Source of the DNA: Theocolax elegans
Taxonomy: Eukaryota; Arthropoda; Insecta; Hymenoptera; Cerocephalidae
Length of the DNA stretch: 64,000 nt
Reading direction: 5' to 3'
Assembly: GCA_026168455.1 (NCBI GenBank)
Contig: CM047425.1
Location: forward strand, 44,226,711 to 44,290,710
Part shown: positions 35,106 to 44,483 of the stretch, piece after piece
Numbering within the stretch: position 1 is the stretch's first letter
Layout: every line of letters begins with the position of its first letter
Notes under the pieces: model-generated
Told to the model about the DNA's origin: nothing
What the model saw: only the letters and a program-made list of their open reading frames with translations
Database searches by the model: none
Made by a program: the position numbers and the translations under genes

Positions 35106-35306
35106 CTCACTATTTTTCTTATCTTGTAATAGTTTAGTACACACATTTGCTGATATATTTTCTGCTGTATGACTAGTTGTAGTTAATACTTGTGATGTAT
35201 TTAATGATGCATCTATATCTTGCATCTTACTACTTTCCAGAAGCTCAGTAGGTAAAACATTAGGAACAGCATTATTTTCTAACGCCTTATAAACAAGATG
35301 CATTGC
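35106..35306 (-). CDS. EH-domain-like exon (Eps15-family type), isolated
   Basis: A 201-bp exon-sized open frame on the minus strand, bounded by a good acceptor (TTTTATGCAG) and a donor (GAG|GTAAAT). It encodes 67 residues beginning AMHLVYKALENNAVPNVLP and ending in LLQDKKNSE. The first 28 residues resemble the end of an EH domain of Eps15-type endocytic adaptors, where AM.LVY.ALE...P..LP..L..SK is typical; EH domains bind NPF peptides. The rest is polar linker. I find no convincing neighbouring exons within several kb on either side, so it is either part of a host gene with large repeat-filled introns or a captured exon. Confidence 0.45.
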
Positions 35307-35941
35307 CTGCATAAAATTATAAAAACTTAGTATGTAGGTTGCAGATAAAGACAAAAAGTAAATAACAAAATTAAATAATAATATATTGCAACAATTTCTC
35401 TTTCAGACTTTCTGAACGAAAGGCTTTACTTGTAAAATAAAGAAGGCTCATTTTACTCTTTATCCTCTATGGAAAAAGTATACTCTGCAACTGAATGCAT
35501 TAAGCAAATAATTCATCCCAGGTTCGTTACTCAATTTGTAAGTGACAAAAGGTGATGCAAAAAAAGGTAACAAAAAATATATCATAATAAAAAAACGTAA
35601 AAAATACAAGATAAAAAAACTGTAAATTTAATTGATTTTTCATAGACTACTGATGCAATTCCTTTACCAACATTCCAATACTGGTTCAATTCCAATCCGC
35701 GTTCCTATAAAAAACCCATTTTTAAAAAAGCGGTAAGTACATATGGGAGAAAAAAAGTTATCATTTTAATTTAATAGAGGATTACCGAAACACTGTATTT
35801 TAATAAATTATTAGAAAGATAAATGTTACTAGTAAGGAATACTCATGCAATATCAACTTTTTATTATAAAAATATCTTTCTTTTTATGTAAAGTACCACT
35901 ATAAATCTTATGGTAGTGAGCGTTGTATATATAAATATATT
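35307..35941. other. Interval with possible but unsupported exon
   Basis: AT-rich. On the minus strand ERGLELNQYWNVGKG reads after TTTTTTATAG near 35700. There is no good donor and no recognised family, so I do not call it. Confidence 0.35.
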
Positions 35942-36447
35942 TTTAATTTGATATATTTTTCGATCTTGAGGGTCAATGCAGGTGTTTCAGTTTTTAAATA
36001 AATAAAAACACTTATATAATGCTAATAAGCAACGTTTCGTCCGCTTATGTTTGCGGACCTCATCAGGCAATGCTATTTATTCAACACAGAAAATAAATTT
36101 TACATTTTTAAACATATTAGATTTAAAAAGAACAACAAAATTATAACTTTAAATTACCATGTGTATCACCAACGTTTCACTTCATGCTTATACTTAAGCG
36201 CTACTGAACAAATATTTATAAACGGTCAACAAACTTTATATCAAAGATATACCAATAACTGATTTTAATACCATTTGTAATACTAAGAAGTTAATAAATT
36301 TATATCAGGTTAATAAATGTTTCTATATAAACGGCTCAAATATTGTGTATCTTCCTTTCTATTTATTGTAAAATTGTTATTATTAATGTGAATCATTTCG
36401 GAAATAATTCTTTTCTTATAAAGTGGTTCTTTATCCAAAATTTTAGT
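35942..36447 (-). mobile_element. Penelope-like element fragment, inverted copy
   Basis: Minus-strand copy of the 3' tail of the adjacent Penelope-like element: end of the endonuclease frame, UTR and hammerhead-bearing tail. It matches 36736-37245 in inverted orientation. Inverted partial copies are common for this retroelement class. Confidence 0.85.
36029..36067 (-). ncRNA. Hammerhead core of the Penelope-like element (left copy)
   Basis: Minus strand reads CCUGAUGAGGUCCGC, loop AAACAUAA, GCGGACGAAACGUUGC. The core CUGAUGA and GAAA and a 6-bp helix II GUCCGC/GCGGAC are present, with one extra G between core and helix II. Helix III would be only ACGU, the minimal form known for retroelement hammerheads that act as dimers. 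Confidence 0.72.
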
Positions 36448-36531
36448 ATAAATAAGTATTAATTATGTAATAATTTTAGTAATAATTTTAGTATAAATAA
36501 GTAAATTTAGTACAAATTAAATAATATAATT

Positions 36532-36873
36532 GTGTTGGGTAAAGATTTTACAGAAAAATGGAATGTTACTGGTGTAGTTTATAAAATTAATTGTAAAAAT
36601 TGTTCTGCTTGCTATGTAGGAGAAACTAAACGTAGTCTAAAGGAAAGGATTAACGAACATAAAAATAAAAAAAACTCAGAATCTGTAATATCGCTACACA
36701 TGGATAATTATGAACACGAATTTGACTGGCAAAATACTAAAATTTTGGATAAAGAACCACTTTATAAGAAAAGAATTATTTCCGAAATGATTCACATTAA
36801 TAATAACAATTTTACAATAAATAGAAAGGAAGATACACAATATTTGAGCCGTTTATATAGAAACATTTATTAA
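36532..36873 (+). CDS. GIY-YIG endonuclease of a Penelope-like element (C-terminal fragment)
   Basis: 113-residue open frame. The GIY-YIG nuclease signature is clear: GVVY at residues 14-17, YVG at 28-30, R39 and H43 in TKRSLKERINEHK. The cysteines C21, C24 and C27 before YVG are typical of the Penelope endonuclease. This domain nicks DNA to prime reverse transcription. The frame is open to a normal stop at 36871, but the RT domain that should precede it is missing, so this is a dead fragment. The apparent start is arbitrary: the true protein would begin far upstream. Confidence 0.87.
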   Translation: MLGKDFTEKWNVTGVVYKINCKNCSACYVGETKRSLKERINEHKNKKNSESVISLHMDNYEHEFDWQNTKILDKEPLYKKRIISEMIHINNNNFTINRKEDTQYLSRLYRNIY

Positions 36874-37115
36874 CCTGATATAAATTTATTAACTTCTTAG
36901 TATTACAAATGGTATTAAAATCAGTTATTGGTATATCTTTGATATAAAATTTGTTGACCGTTTATAAATATTTGTTCAGTAGCGCTTAAGTATAAGCATG
37001 AAGTGAAACGTTGGTGATACACATGGTAATTTAAAGTTATAATTTTGTTGTTCTTTTTAAATCTAATATGTTTAAAAATGTAAAATTTATTTTCTGTGTT
37101 GAATAAATAGCATTG

Positions 37116-37154
37116 CCTGATGAGGTCCGCAAACCTAAGCGGACGAAACGTTGC
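37116..37154 (+). ncRNA. Hammerhead core of the Penelope-like element (right copy)
   Basis: CCUGAUGAGGUCCGC, loop AAACCUAA, GCGGACGAAACGUUGC. It is identical to the left copy except in the loop (AAACCUAA against AAACAUAA). With helix III reduced to ACGU, cleavage would fall after GUU at about 37152, followed by GC that can pair with the GC just before CUGAUGA. A second GAAACGTTGG at about 37008 lacks a CUGAUGA partner and is not called. Confidence 0.72.
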
Positions 37155-37245
37155 TTATTAGCATTATATAAGTGTTTTTATTTATTTAAAAACTGAAACA
37201 CCTGCATTGACCCTCAAGATCGAAAAATATATCAAATTAAAAAAA

Positions 37246-37579
37246 TGAAGGGTGCTAATTCTCATATTAAATATATTTTTGTTAGTTATATGGTGATATG
37301 TCAATCATATTTTAAAATTATACGCTGCTAAAATTATTTTTAGCACAGAGGCTTATATTTGTGATGTAACGGGATTTTTACAGGTACTTTGGGACTAAGA
37401 AAAGCATTTCCAGGAATGGTTTAGTACGTATATCGATGATCGAATCCTCTGAAATTCTCATTCAAAGATTTAATGACTAATAGGTTACCTACAGCCTATA
37501 TGTATGACTTTGGAAGAATTTTTGGTGAAAAGATCAGAGAATTTTACAAAAAAAAGTATGTTTATATATATATATATAT
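37246..37579. other. AT-rich interval, nothing recognised
   Basis: No gene or repeat supported. It ends in a (TA)n run that flanks the palindrome. Confidence 0.5.
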
Positions 37580-38937
37580 GGGAGATTCCATGTGAAGTGA
37601 TCCAGTTAAAAAATAGAATTTTGTTTTAATGTATGGAATCAGTAAAAAACTACTTGAATAGAGTGTAGCTAAATTTTTAGACCTGAATTTCAATTAGTAC
37701 CAGAGTTGTAGCCAATCAAAAAATCGAATTTTTTGAAAAAATTGACTTTTTAGCCATGTTTATCACTTAATAACTCAAAATCTTACAATTTTTTCTTATA
37801 TACATCAAATTTGAAAAAGTTTATTAATTTCAAGAAGAATCAGTTCAAATATTTCATTTATTTTATTTTAAAACTTTGAATATAGTTATAATCAATAAAA
37901 ACCTTTATAGTAAAAAAAAGGGTTGTACGATCAAAAATATTTTATCCATCCAAAAATCTAATTCATCGATGAATAATTACCTTCAAAATAATGCAAAGTT
38001 TGAGTGCGGCAGAGCATTTCAGACAAAGTTATGGTGTTTTTAGGCAAATTTCTTAAAAAAAGAGAGCAAATGCATTTTATGAAAAAAACAGAGTAACCGT
38101 ATACTTGCATTCAAACAATATGGCACTATTATTCCTCAATATTACTAAAATATAGTATTTATTGTTAGTTACTGATACTTTTATTTAGTTGTTATTTAAG
38201 TCTGCTACTTTTAGTTATACCTGTTATATAATTCGATTTATTGGAATTATAAAAAGTTTCAGGTATTTATCCAATTATATAACAGGTATAACTGCTTATA
38301 CCTACTGTTTTGTGTTTGTAAGCAACTTAGAGATTAAAATGTATCAGTGACTAACAATAAATAGTATATTTTAGTAATATTGAGGAATAATAGTGCCATA
38401 TTGTTTGAATGCAAGTATACGGTTAGTCTGTTTTCTTCATAAAATGCATTCGCTCTCTTTTTTTAAGAAATTTGCCTAAAAACACCATAACTTTGTCTGA
38501 AATGCTCTGCCGCACTCAAACTTTGCATTATTTTGAAGGTAATTATTCATCGATGAATTAGATTTTTGGATGGATAAAATATTTTTGATCGTACAACCCT
38601 TTTTTTTACTATAAAGGTTTTTATTGATTATAACTATATTCAAAGTTTTAAAATAAAATAAATGAAATATTTGAACTGATTCTTCTTGAAATTAATAAAC
38701 TTTTTCAAATTTGATGTATATAAGAAAAAATTGTAAGATTTTGAGTTATTAAGTGATAAACATGGCTAAAAAGTCAATTTTTTCAAAAAATTCGATTTTT
38801 TGATTGGCTACAACTCTGGTACTAATTGAAATTCAGGTCTAAAAATTTAGCTACACTCTATTCAAGTAGTTTTTTACTGATTCCATACATTAAAACAAAA
38901 TTCTATTTTTTAACTGGATCACTTCACATGGAATCTC

Positions 38938-38939
<2 letters not shown>
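37580..38939. mobile_element. 1360-bp near-perfect palindromic element
   Basis: Ends GGGAGATTCCATGTGAAG and its inverse; the arms (about 600 bp each) match almost throughout, with a short centre near 38200-38300 that carries its own inverted repeat TATACCTGTTATATAATT. It is flanked by (TA)n on both sides, consistent with a TA target. No coding capacity. It lies next to a Tc1/mariner relic, but no link can be shown. Confidence 0.85.

Positions 38940-38979
<40 letters not shown>
38940..38979. repeat. (TA)n microsatellite
   Basis: About 40 bp of TATA at the right flank of the palindromic element. Confidence 0.9.
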
Positions 38980-38982
<3 letters not shown>

Positions 38983-38999
38983 TACTGAAGACCAATAAG

Positions 39000-39517
39000 A
39001 CACATTATTCCCATTTACACTACCATTTAAAAAATGTAGCTTCATCAGTACAAACAATATAATTTAAAAGATTTTTATCAGCATTTATTCTGTTCATCAC
39101 CTCTGACAACTGTAGGCGCCTATCAGGGTCATCTTCATATAGTTTTTGAAGAAGTTTTACTTTATACGGGTCAAATTTCCAGTGTTTTGTTAATATTCTT
39201 TGTGCTATACCATAGGAAAGGCCACGTTCTTGTTGGATTTTCCTGACACTGTTATGCGGATTCTCTTAAATTGATAATGCAACGTTAATTTGTATTCTGC
39301 ATTCGTTTCAGTAACTGGTCGACCCGATTTGGGGAGATTACGTACAGTACCGTGATCATTAAGTGTTGTGTCGTTAATTTTACTGGTATTTTTGAAATTC
39401 TGTTTTGTCCGATTCTAAACTGTTGGTTAAAGAGATTGCGCACCTTCTCATAAGACGCCGATTATTGCCAGTACGAATCATAAAAGTAGTTATCCGCTCC
39501 CCTTCAGTTAGAACCAT
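39000..39517 (-). pseudogene. Tc1/mariner-like transposase, decayed N-terminal part
   Basis: On the minus strand a start MVLTEGERITTFMIR (ATG at 39515-39517) opens a helix-turn-helix region. After frameshifts follow RGLSYGIAQRILTKHWKFDP, YKVKLLQKLYEDDPDRR and NYIVCTDEATFF. The last corresponds to the first catalytic aspartate (DEATF) of this insect IS630/Tc1/mariner group. The rest of the DDE domain is missing where the palindrome's flank begins. At least two frameshifts and stops. Confidence 0.72.
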
Positions 39518-40355
39518 GATGATCTGGATCTAACAATGCCTGTCAAACTTTATGACATAATTAAAACTCTGAGGAGAATATTGATAACTTCAGAATTCAA
39601 AAACTGTTAAATGTAAAGAAAATAAAATAATAAAAAAACAATTTTATTCAATAAAAGAGTTTTTTCTTTATATATTCTTAAACATCACTTAATTATTGAA
39701 AACATATTTAATTTTTCTAACCCATAAAATTAATTAAATTGAATTTTATAGTTATTAATATGAGAACATCCCATTTTTACAGCCGTGCAAACAAAAAAAA
39801 GTTTTATTTGCAGATGATGAAATGGTTACTCTCTGAACACGAACTATCAACTCTTACTATTTTATGAACTACCACTGTTTAAAAAGAACAAAACACGTAA
39901 AAACAGCACGAAATTTTTATTTAAAATAATACCCTTTTTCAAGTAATCTGGATTGATCTTCAAATAACCATTATGTGGCATTGTAAGACCTCATAGTCAG
40001 ATCACCGTACACATATTTAAACGCACAATTTCTTATACCATCCCAATTTGCAATAAAGTAGAGGAAGAAATTATTTTTAAAAAAAATCGACTTAACCTCA
40101 AAAAACCATAAATTTCGAGCTTAAGCTCAAATTCAAGGTTCCCATTATATAACCAGGGAAAAATCATGAATCCTTACATTTTTTTATTTCTTTATCCTGA
40201 TGAGTTTTCAAACGTCCGGGAAAGCGGGCCACAATGGTTCTTGACATCTGAATGACCGTGAATTGACCTTTGATCCACATCGTGATACATACTGTCTTAC
40301 GCAGAATTTCACGAGATTTCAGGATTCATGATCAAAGGTAAAGCATTCTATTTGA
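39518..40355. other. AT-rich interval, nothing recognised
   Basis: No gene supported. The right part is richer in TGACCT/AGGTCA words and grades into the next repeat. Confidence 0.45.
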
Positions 40356-40790
40356 AAAAATTGTCTCGACCTTCAAATAACCTTCAGGATCAAGTTCAAG
40401 GTCACTGTCAATGTCACGGACAAGTTCTTCGAAAACCCTACAACTTTTGTAGAGTTCATTTCCCTGTAAAGTTGGTAGTTTCAGTGATAGGGGAAGGGGA
40501 GAGCCAAGATGTCCGATCTTTTGATGACCTCCTGAAGACCTTCAGAGTGACCTCAAAAAAAATTTGACCTCTAAAAAATTTACGTAAAATTCTTTGCTCT
40601 TTTCGAATTCGGGTCAAAAATAGGGATTCCTATTTAAAACATGAAGTTGACTTTCAAGTGACCTTCAGGATCACGTCCATGGTCAAGTTCAAGGTCACGG
40701 ACAAGTTCTTCGAAAACCTTACAACTTTTGTAAAGGTCATTTCCCCGTAAAGTTGGTAGTTTCAGAGATAAAGGGAGTACTGAGATATAT
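40356..40790. repeat. Duplicated segment rich in AGGTCA words
   Basis: ACCTTCAGGATCA...TCAAGGTCAC...GGACAAGTTCTTCGAAAACC at about 40380 recurs at about 40660, followed in both by ACAACTTTTGTA, TAAAGTTGGTAGTTTCAG and GATA. The spacing is about 280 bp. Part of a dispersed repeat; the many TGACCTT words resemble nuclear-receptor half sites but are probably just repeat sequence. Confidence 0.7.
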
Positions 40791-41144
40791 AGATCACCAT
40801 ATATATATACTAAGGGCCGTCGCCCCATCTGCGCGCTTCGCGCGCCAACCCCCTATTGATGCGCTGAATCCGATTCCAAATCCAGATTTGCGCCATCACC
40901 CCTCATTTTTTTAAATCGCGAAAAACCACCCCTAATTTGGAAAATCCAAAAAATTCTGCTTTTATTATTGTAAACTGCCTAGAAATGACATCAAATTCAA
41001 ACCTTTACGTATTTTGGGTCACTGAATCTGAATCCGAAACCAGATTTATGCTATTGTCCCTACATTATTTTTAAATCGCAGGAAACCATTCCTACGTCGA
41101 AAAAAAAATTCGGAAAATTCAGCTTTTCACCGTATCAACCCTCA

Positions 41145-41290
41145 AACCCTCAACCCTTAAGCCCTTAAACCATAGACCCTTAAACCCTAAACCCTGAAAC
41201 TTTAATCCCTTTGACCCTGAACCCTTAAACTTTAAACCCTTAAACCCTGAGCCCTTAAATCCTGAAACCCTAAACCCTTAAAAACTTAAA
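41145..41290. repeat. Degenerate CCCTTAAA/CCCTAAA minisatellite
   Basis: About 17 imperfect copies of a 7-8-bp unit such as ACCCTTAA and ACCCTAA, between the left arm and the end of the transposase-like gene. Telomere-like in look, but the variant units and position argue for a local minisatellite. Confidence 0.75.
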
Positions 41291-41352
41291 TTCTTACATC
41301 ACATGTGCAAATTCTTAAATGTAAATGAATTAAAATTTATTTATACTTTTTT

Positions 41353-42546
41353 TCATTTATTTTCAAACGACCTGTGCAATGGTTTTCTGACTCTTTTAAT
41401 ACCTCTATTTTCAATTTCTCTTTTTAACATCCAACAATAGTCCGCCATCATATTTACACCCCACGACCCTTGGTATCTTCTCTTCATAAGTTTCAAGTCT
41501 TGATGAAAACGTTCACCTTGCTCCTCACTGTAATCACCTAAGTTGTCTGGAAAGTACTCAAAATGAGAATGTAAAAAATGCAATTTAACACTCATCAAGC
41601 AACCCAAACGTTGGTAGTTATCGAGCAAATCGTTGATAAGTTTTTCATAGTTGTGACTTTTGTTATTTCCTAAGAAGTTTTCAGCAACATTTTTAAAACT
41701 CAACCAGGCTGCTTTTTCTGCTTCATTCATGTGATGTATGAAGTTTTGATCATTAAACATTTTACGGATTTGCGGTCCATCGAAAATACCTACATTTACC
41801 TTGGCATCACTGACTTTTTCAAACTGCTTACGCAGATATATGAACCATTTTCCTTGTTTGTTCAAAGCTTTCGTGAATTGTTTCATTAGGCCTAGTTTTA
41901 TGTGCAATGGAGGAAGAAGAATTTTTCTCTGGTCGATTAATGGTTCTCGAATCACGTTATGACTTCCCGGATTCAGGGCATCTCTGTTAGGCCATTCTTT
42001 TTGTCTGTAATGATGCTCGCGATACCTGCTATCCCATAAACATAAAAAACATGGGAACTTAGTGAATCCTGCCTGCTGTCCTAGTATGATGGAAATGATT
42101 TTTAAATCTCCGCAAACCTGCCACTTGTGATCTGCATAATTTATTTTTTCTAAGACGTATTTCATATTTTCATAAGATTCTTTCAGCTTAATAGAGTGAG
42201 CTATTGGGATGTTCGCATACTTATTTCCGTTGTGTAAAAGAACTGGTTTCAAGCTCCGTTGCGAGGAATTTATGAAAAGTCTCCACTCATTGGGTTGATA
42301 TACGTCTGGTTTCAATTCATTTAACAGACCTCTAACGTCCACGCAGTAGACTAACTGTTTGTCTTCATCGAAAGTAAAATACTTTCGAAACTCTTTTTCA
42401 CGCTCTCTATATACGGAAGATTTAGTCCCTGGTTGTACCAAGCCTCGTTTTACAAGCACTGAGGCCATCAATTCACCAACATCTTTTGATACACCAGTGT
42501 CTCGGATAAAATCGTTTAACTCTTTTTGATTGAATGGTCTTTGCAA
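41353..42546 (-). CDS. Transposase-like protein, C-terminal part
   Basis: 397-residue open frame without internal stop. I do not know a named family for it, but the type recurs in arthropod genomes as a repeat-borne protein. Visible features are KFPCFLCLWDSRY with YREHHY (a possible Cys/His metal site), LPPLHIKLGLMKQFTKAL, and the C-terminal block LHSHFEYFPDNLGDYSEEQGE, then RFHQD, LMKRRYQGSWG and ADYCWMLKRE, whose acidic residues (D, E, E and HQD) suit a nuclease core. The start shown is internal: the frame continues upstream as acidic sequence through 42547-42640 and joins the next ORF after one frameshift. It lies inside a matched pair of inverted repeats, so it is probably the element's own transposase. 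Confidence 0.7.
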   Translation of the reverse strand: MQRPFNQKELNDFIRDTGVSKDVGELMASVLVKRGLVQPGTKSSVYREREKEFRKYFTFDEDKQLVYCVDVRGLLNELKPDVYQPNEWRLFINSSQRSLKPVLLHNGNKYANIPIAHSIKLKESYENMKYVLEKINYADHKWQVCGDLKIISIILGQQAGFTKFPCFLCLWDSRYREHHYRQKEWPNRDALNPGSHNVIREPLIDQRKILLPPLHIKLGLMKQFTKALNKQGKWFIYLRKQFEKVSDAKVNVGIFDGPQIRKMFNDQNFIHHMNEAEKAAWLSFKNVAENFLGNNKSHNYEKLINDLLDNYQRLGCLMSVKLHFLHSHFEYFPDNLGDYSEEQGERFHQDLKLMKRRYQGSWGVNMMADYCWMLKREIENRGIKRVRKPLHRSFENK

Positions 42547-42623
42547 TAGACCCTTAGCATTTGGAACGTACTCGTCATCGCTTTCTATTTCTTCACTGAT
42601 TTCCTCGCTTTCGGTGTCTTCAT

Positions 42624-43274
42624 CTATCTCACTATTACCCTCATCTTCATAGATTCATGACCATCACAAAAACTTTCTTCCATTCTGCTTTTATCTGACG
42701 CATTGACATATGATTTCAAAACTGGTTTCGACATTGAAGATCCATTCGGGTAATTTATCTTTGATTTCATCTTCACGTTGAAACCATTAATTTCAATCAC
42801 GCAAAAGTAGCAGTCCTCGGGTGTTTGTGGTGATCGCCATATACTCGGCGCCGAAATTTTTAAAATTTTATCTCTCTTATTTTCGTCACTTTTTACTTTT
42901 TTCCATCGATTTAACATCCGCAGACAAGCACCACACATGATTTGTGGGGCCCACGTTGTGTCGTTCGGAAGGATCTCTACACCAAAGCATTGAAGAAAAA
43001 TGTCTCTATGCTCATTTGAAATAAATCTTCGGTATTTTTCAATCTCAAACTGATCACACAAATAGCAAAAGATATTTCGCTCTTTATTACACATGAGATT
43101 TGCGGTAAGGCTTCTTGTAGCATTGTACCCAACGCAGGCCAAGCCGCCAACCTGTGAAGAGCTGCGGTCACATAATGACGATGTTTGCGGGCCCGCTGGC
43201 TCACCCTGACCAGCCACCGATACTGGATTTCCGAGTTCCTGCATCGTTAAAGATACCTTACTTGTACCTGCCAT
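42624..43274 (-). CDS. Transposase-like protein, N-terminal zinc-binding part
   Basis: 216-residue frame starting MAGTSKVSLTMQELGNPV with a plausible ATG at the promoter-proximal end of the element. It contains CYLCDQFEIEKYRRFISNEH, IMCGACLRMLNRWKK and DCYFCVIEINGF, three CxxC pairs that suggest a DNA-binding zinc domain. The frame ends early at about 42624. Near 42645 (HES|MKM) a one-base indel separates it from an acidic stretch (YEDEGNSEIDEDTES) that runs directly into the next ORF. Apart from this lesion the gene looks intact, so the insertion is young. Confidence 0.68.
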   Translation of the reverse strand: MAGTSKVSLTMQELGNPVSVAGQGEPAGPQTSSLCDRSSSQVGGLACVGYNATRSLTANLMCNKERNIFCYLCDQFEIEKYRRFISNEHRDIFLQCFGVEILPNDTTWAPQIMCGACLRMLNRWKKVKSDENKRDKILKISAPSIWRSPQTPEDCYFCVIEINGFNVKMKSKINYPNGSSMSKPVLKSYVNASDKSRMEESFCDGHESMKMRVIVR

Positions 43275-43695
43275 GACGGCTTAAGACCACCCAGAGATTT
43301 TGCCAGAATAAAAAAAAATGGGCAACAAAATTAAACAAAAATCAATTTGCAGAAGAAATACTGTTGCCCGCAATCACCGCGTGGAGGTACTCTTGCCGAA
43401 GGTACAAGCAATGTATGTTTTCACGTGTGGTCAAAGATTTAAGGATTTAGGTTTATTAGGGATGGCTTTCCGCGATTTAAACAAAACTGGGCGTGACGGC
43501 GTAAATCTAGTTTCGGATTCGGATTCAGTGTCTCAAAATACGTAAAGGTTTGAATTTGATGTCATTTCTAGGCAGTTTACAATAATAAAAGCTGAATTTT
43601 TTGGATTTTCCAAATTAGGGGTGGGTTTTTGCGATTTAAAAAAAATGAGTGGTGATGGCGCAAATCTGGTTTCGGAATCGGATTCAGCGCATCAA

Positions 43696-44483
43696 AATAC
43701 ATAAGGGTATATACGTCAAGTCTCTGTGACAGACCACTTTTTTTTGTTGTGTGCCTGTGATAATCTATTAATAAAAAACTTTTACACAATTTAGTGAAAT
43801 GAAATAAGAATACAATTGATAAAAAAATGGATAGATATTAAATACTTTAAATTTTAAACTATATGAATTCTTTTACAGTTTAAATTTATAGTTTTATAAT
43901 TACAATTGTTAATGAAAAGTTAAATTACCAAAAATAGTAAAGTGCATATACATACTAAATCGTAGAATTTAGTAACTATTTATTAAAATTTTGGATTATT
44001 CTAAACGGATCTAAATAGAACTTCACCTTCTAATTTAATTTATTTAATAGCAAAGGATCATCCAAAAGTTTTATGTCATTATTATTTTGTACTTTACAGT
44101 AATAAAATTTTCTTCTTAGATAAATAAATTTTTGTATTAATTTTAAAGATGGATCTATAACATTTTAGCGGCATAAAAATAATAACCTGTTTTTTCCATT
44201 TCTCTCGTAATGTATAATTTGTACCCTCTTTTAAAGTTTGCATTTTGATTAATAATTATATCCAATTTATTTTTCCCATTAGTTACCGAGCCCACATATT
44301 TATTTTGATTATAGTAAATAAATTAATTCCTTAAATAACTTTCTGTTTCTAATGAATACATACTGGTTTATTTAAAATATACTACTCACTCATATATCCA
44401 TACAATTTTGAAATTTTAATTTAAAAAATATTTAAATTATATGCTTCTAAGTTAATAATTTTTGAAAAACTTTACAAATGTAA
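43696..44483. other. AT-rich interval, nothing recognised
   Basis: No ORF, RNA gene or repeat that I could support. Confidence 0.55.

Larger units (their letters stand above)
36530..37245 (+). mobile_element. Penelope-like element, 5'-truncated
   Basis: Plus-strand fragment with the C-terminal GIY-YIG endonuclease, a UTR and a tail with a hammerhead core. The reverse transcriptase part is absent. Its tail and the left inverted copy form arms of about 510 bp around the endonuclease segment. Confidence 0.88.
40856..43695 (-). mobile_element. 2.8-kb inverted-repeat element with transposase-like gene
   Basis: Inverted arms of about 270 bp (40856-41130 and about 43430-43695) begin TTGATGCGCTGAATCCGATTCC. 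Each arm contains two diverged tandem modules, the second starting about 165 bp in at TACGTATTTTG...CACTGAATC. The true ends may lie slightly outside these coordinates. The interior carries one gene on the minus strand split by a single frameshift. A CGCGCTTCGCGCGC motif lies just outside the left arm. Confidence 0.75.

Noticed and set aside
36047..36262. 71-codon ORF on the plus strand in the left Penelope arm
   Set aside because: It lies antisense to the inverted Penelope tail and has no domain.
39040..39060. CTGATGAAG on the minus strand as a ribozyme core
   Set aside because: It is the codons of the DEATF motif in the Tc1/mariner relic.
40190..40230. CCTGATGAG near GGGAAAGC as a hammerhead
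   Set aside because: No helix II can form between CTGATGAG and GAAA, and no cleavage-site partner is present.
40380..40770. Nuclear-receptor response elements from AGGTCA words
   Set aside because: They are part of a duplicated dispersed repeat; no promoter or gene nearby.
41145..41290. True telomere
   Set aside because: Unit sequence varies, only about 150 bp long, internal to an element and flanked by coding sequence.
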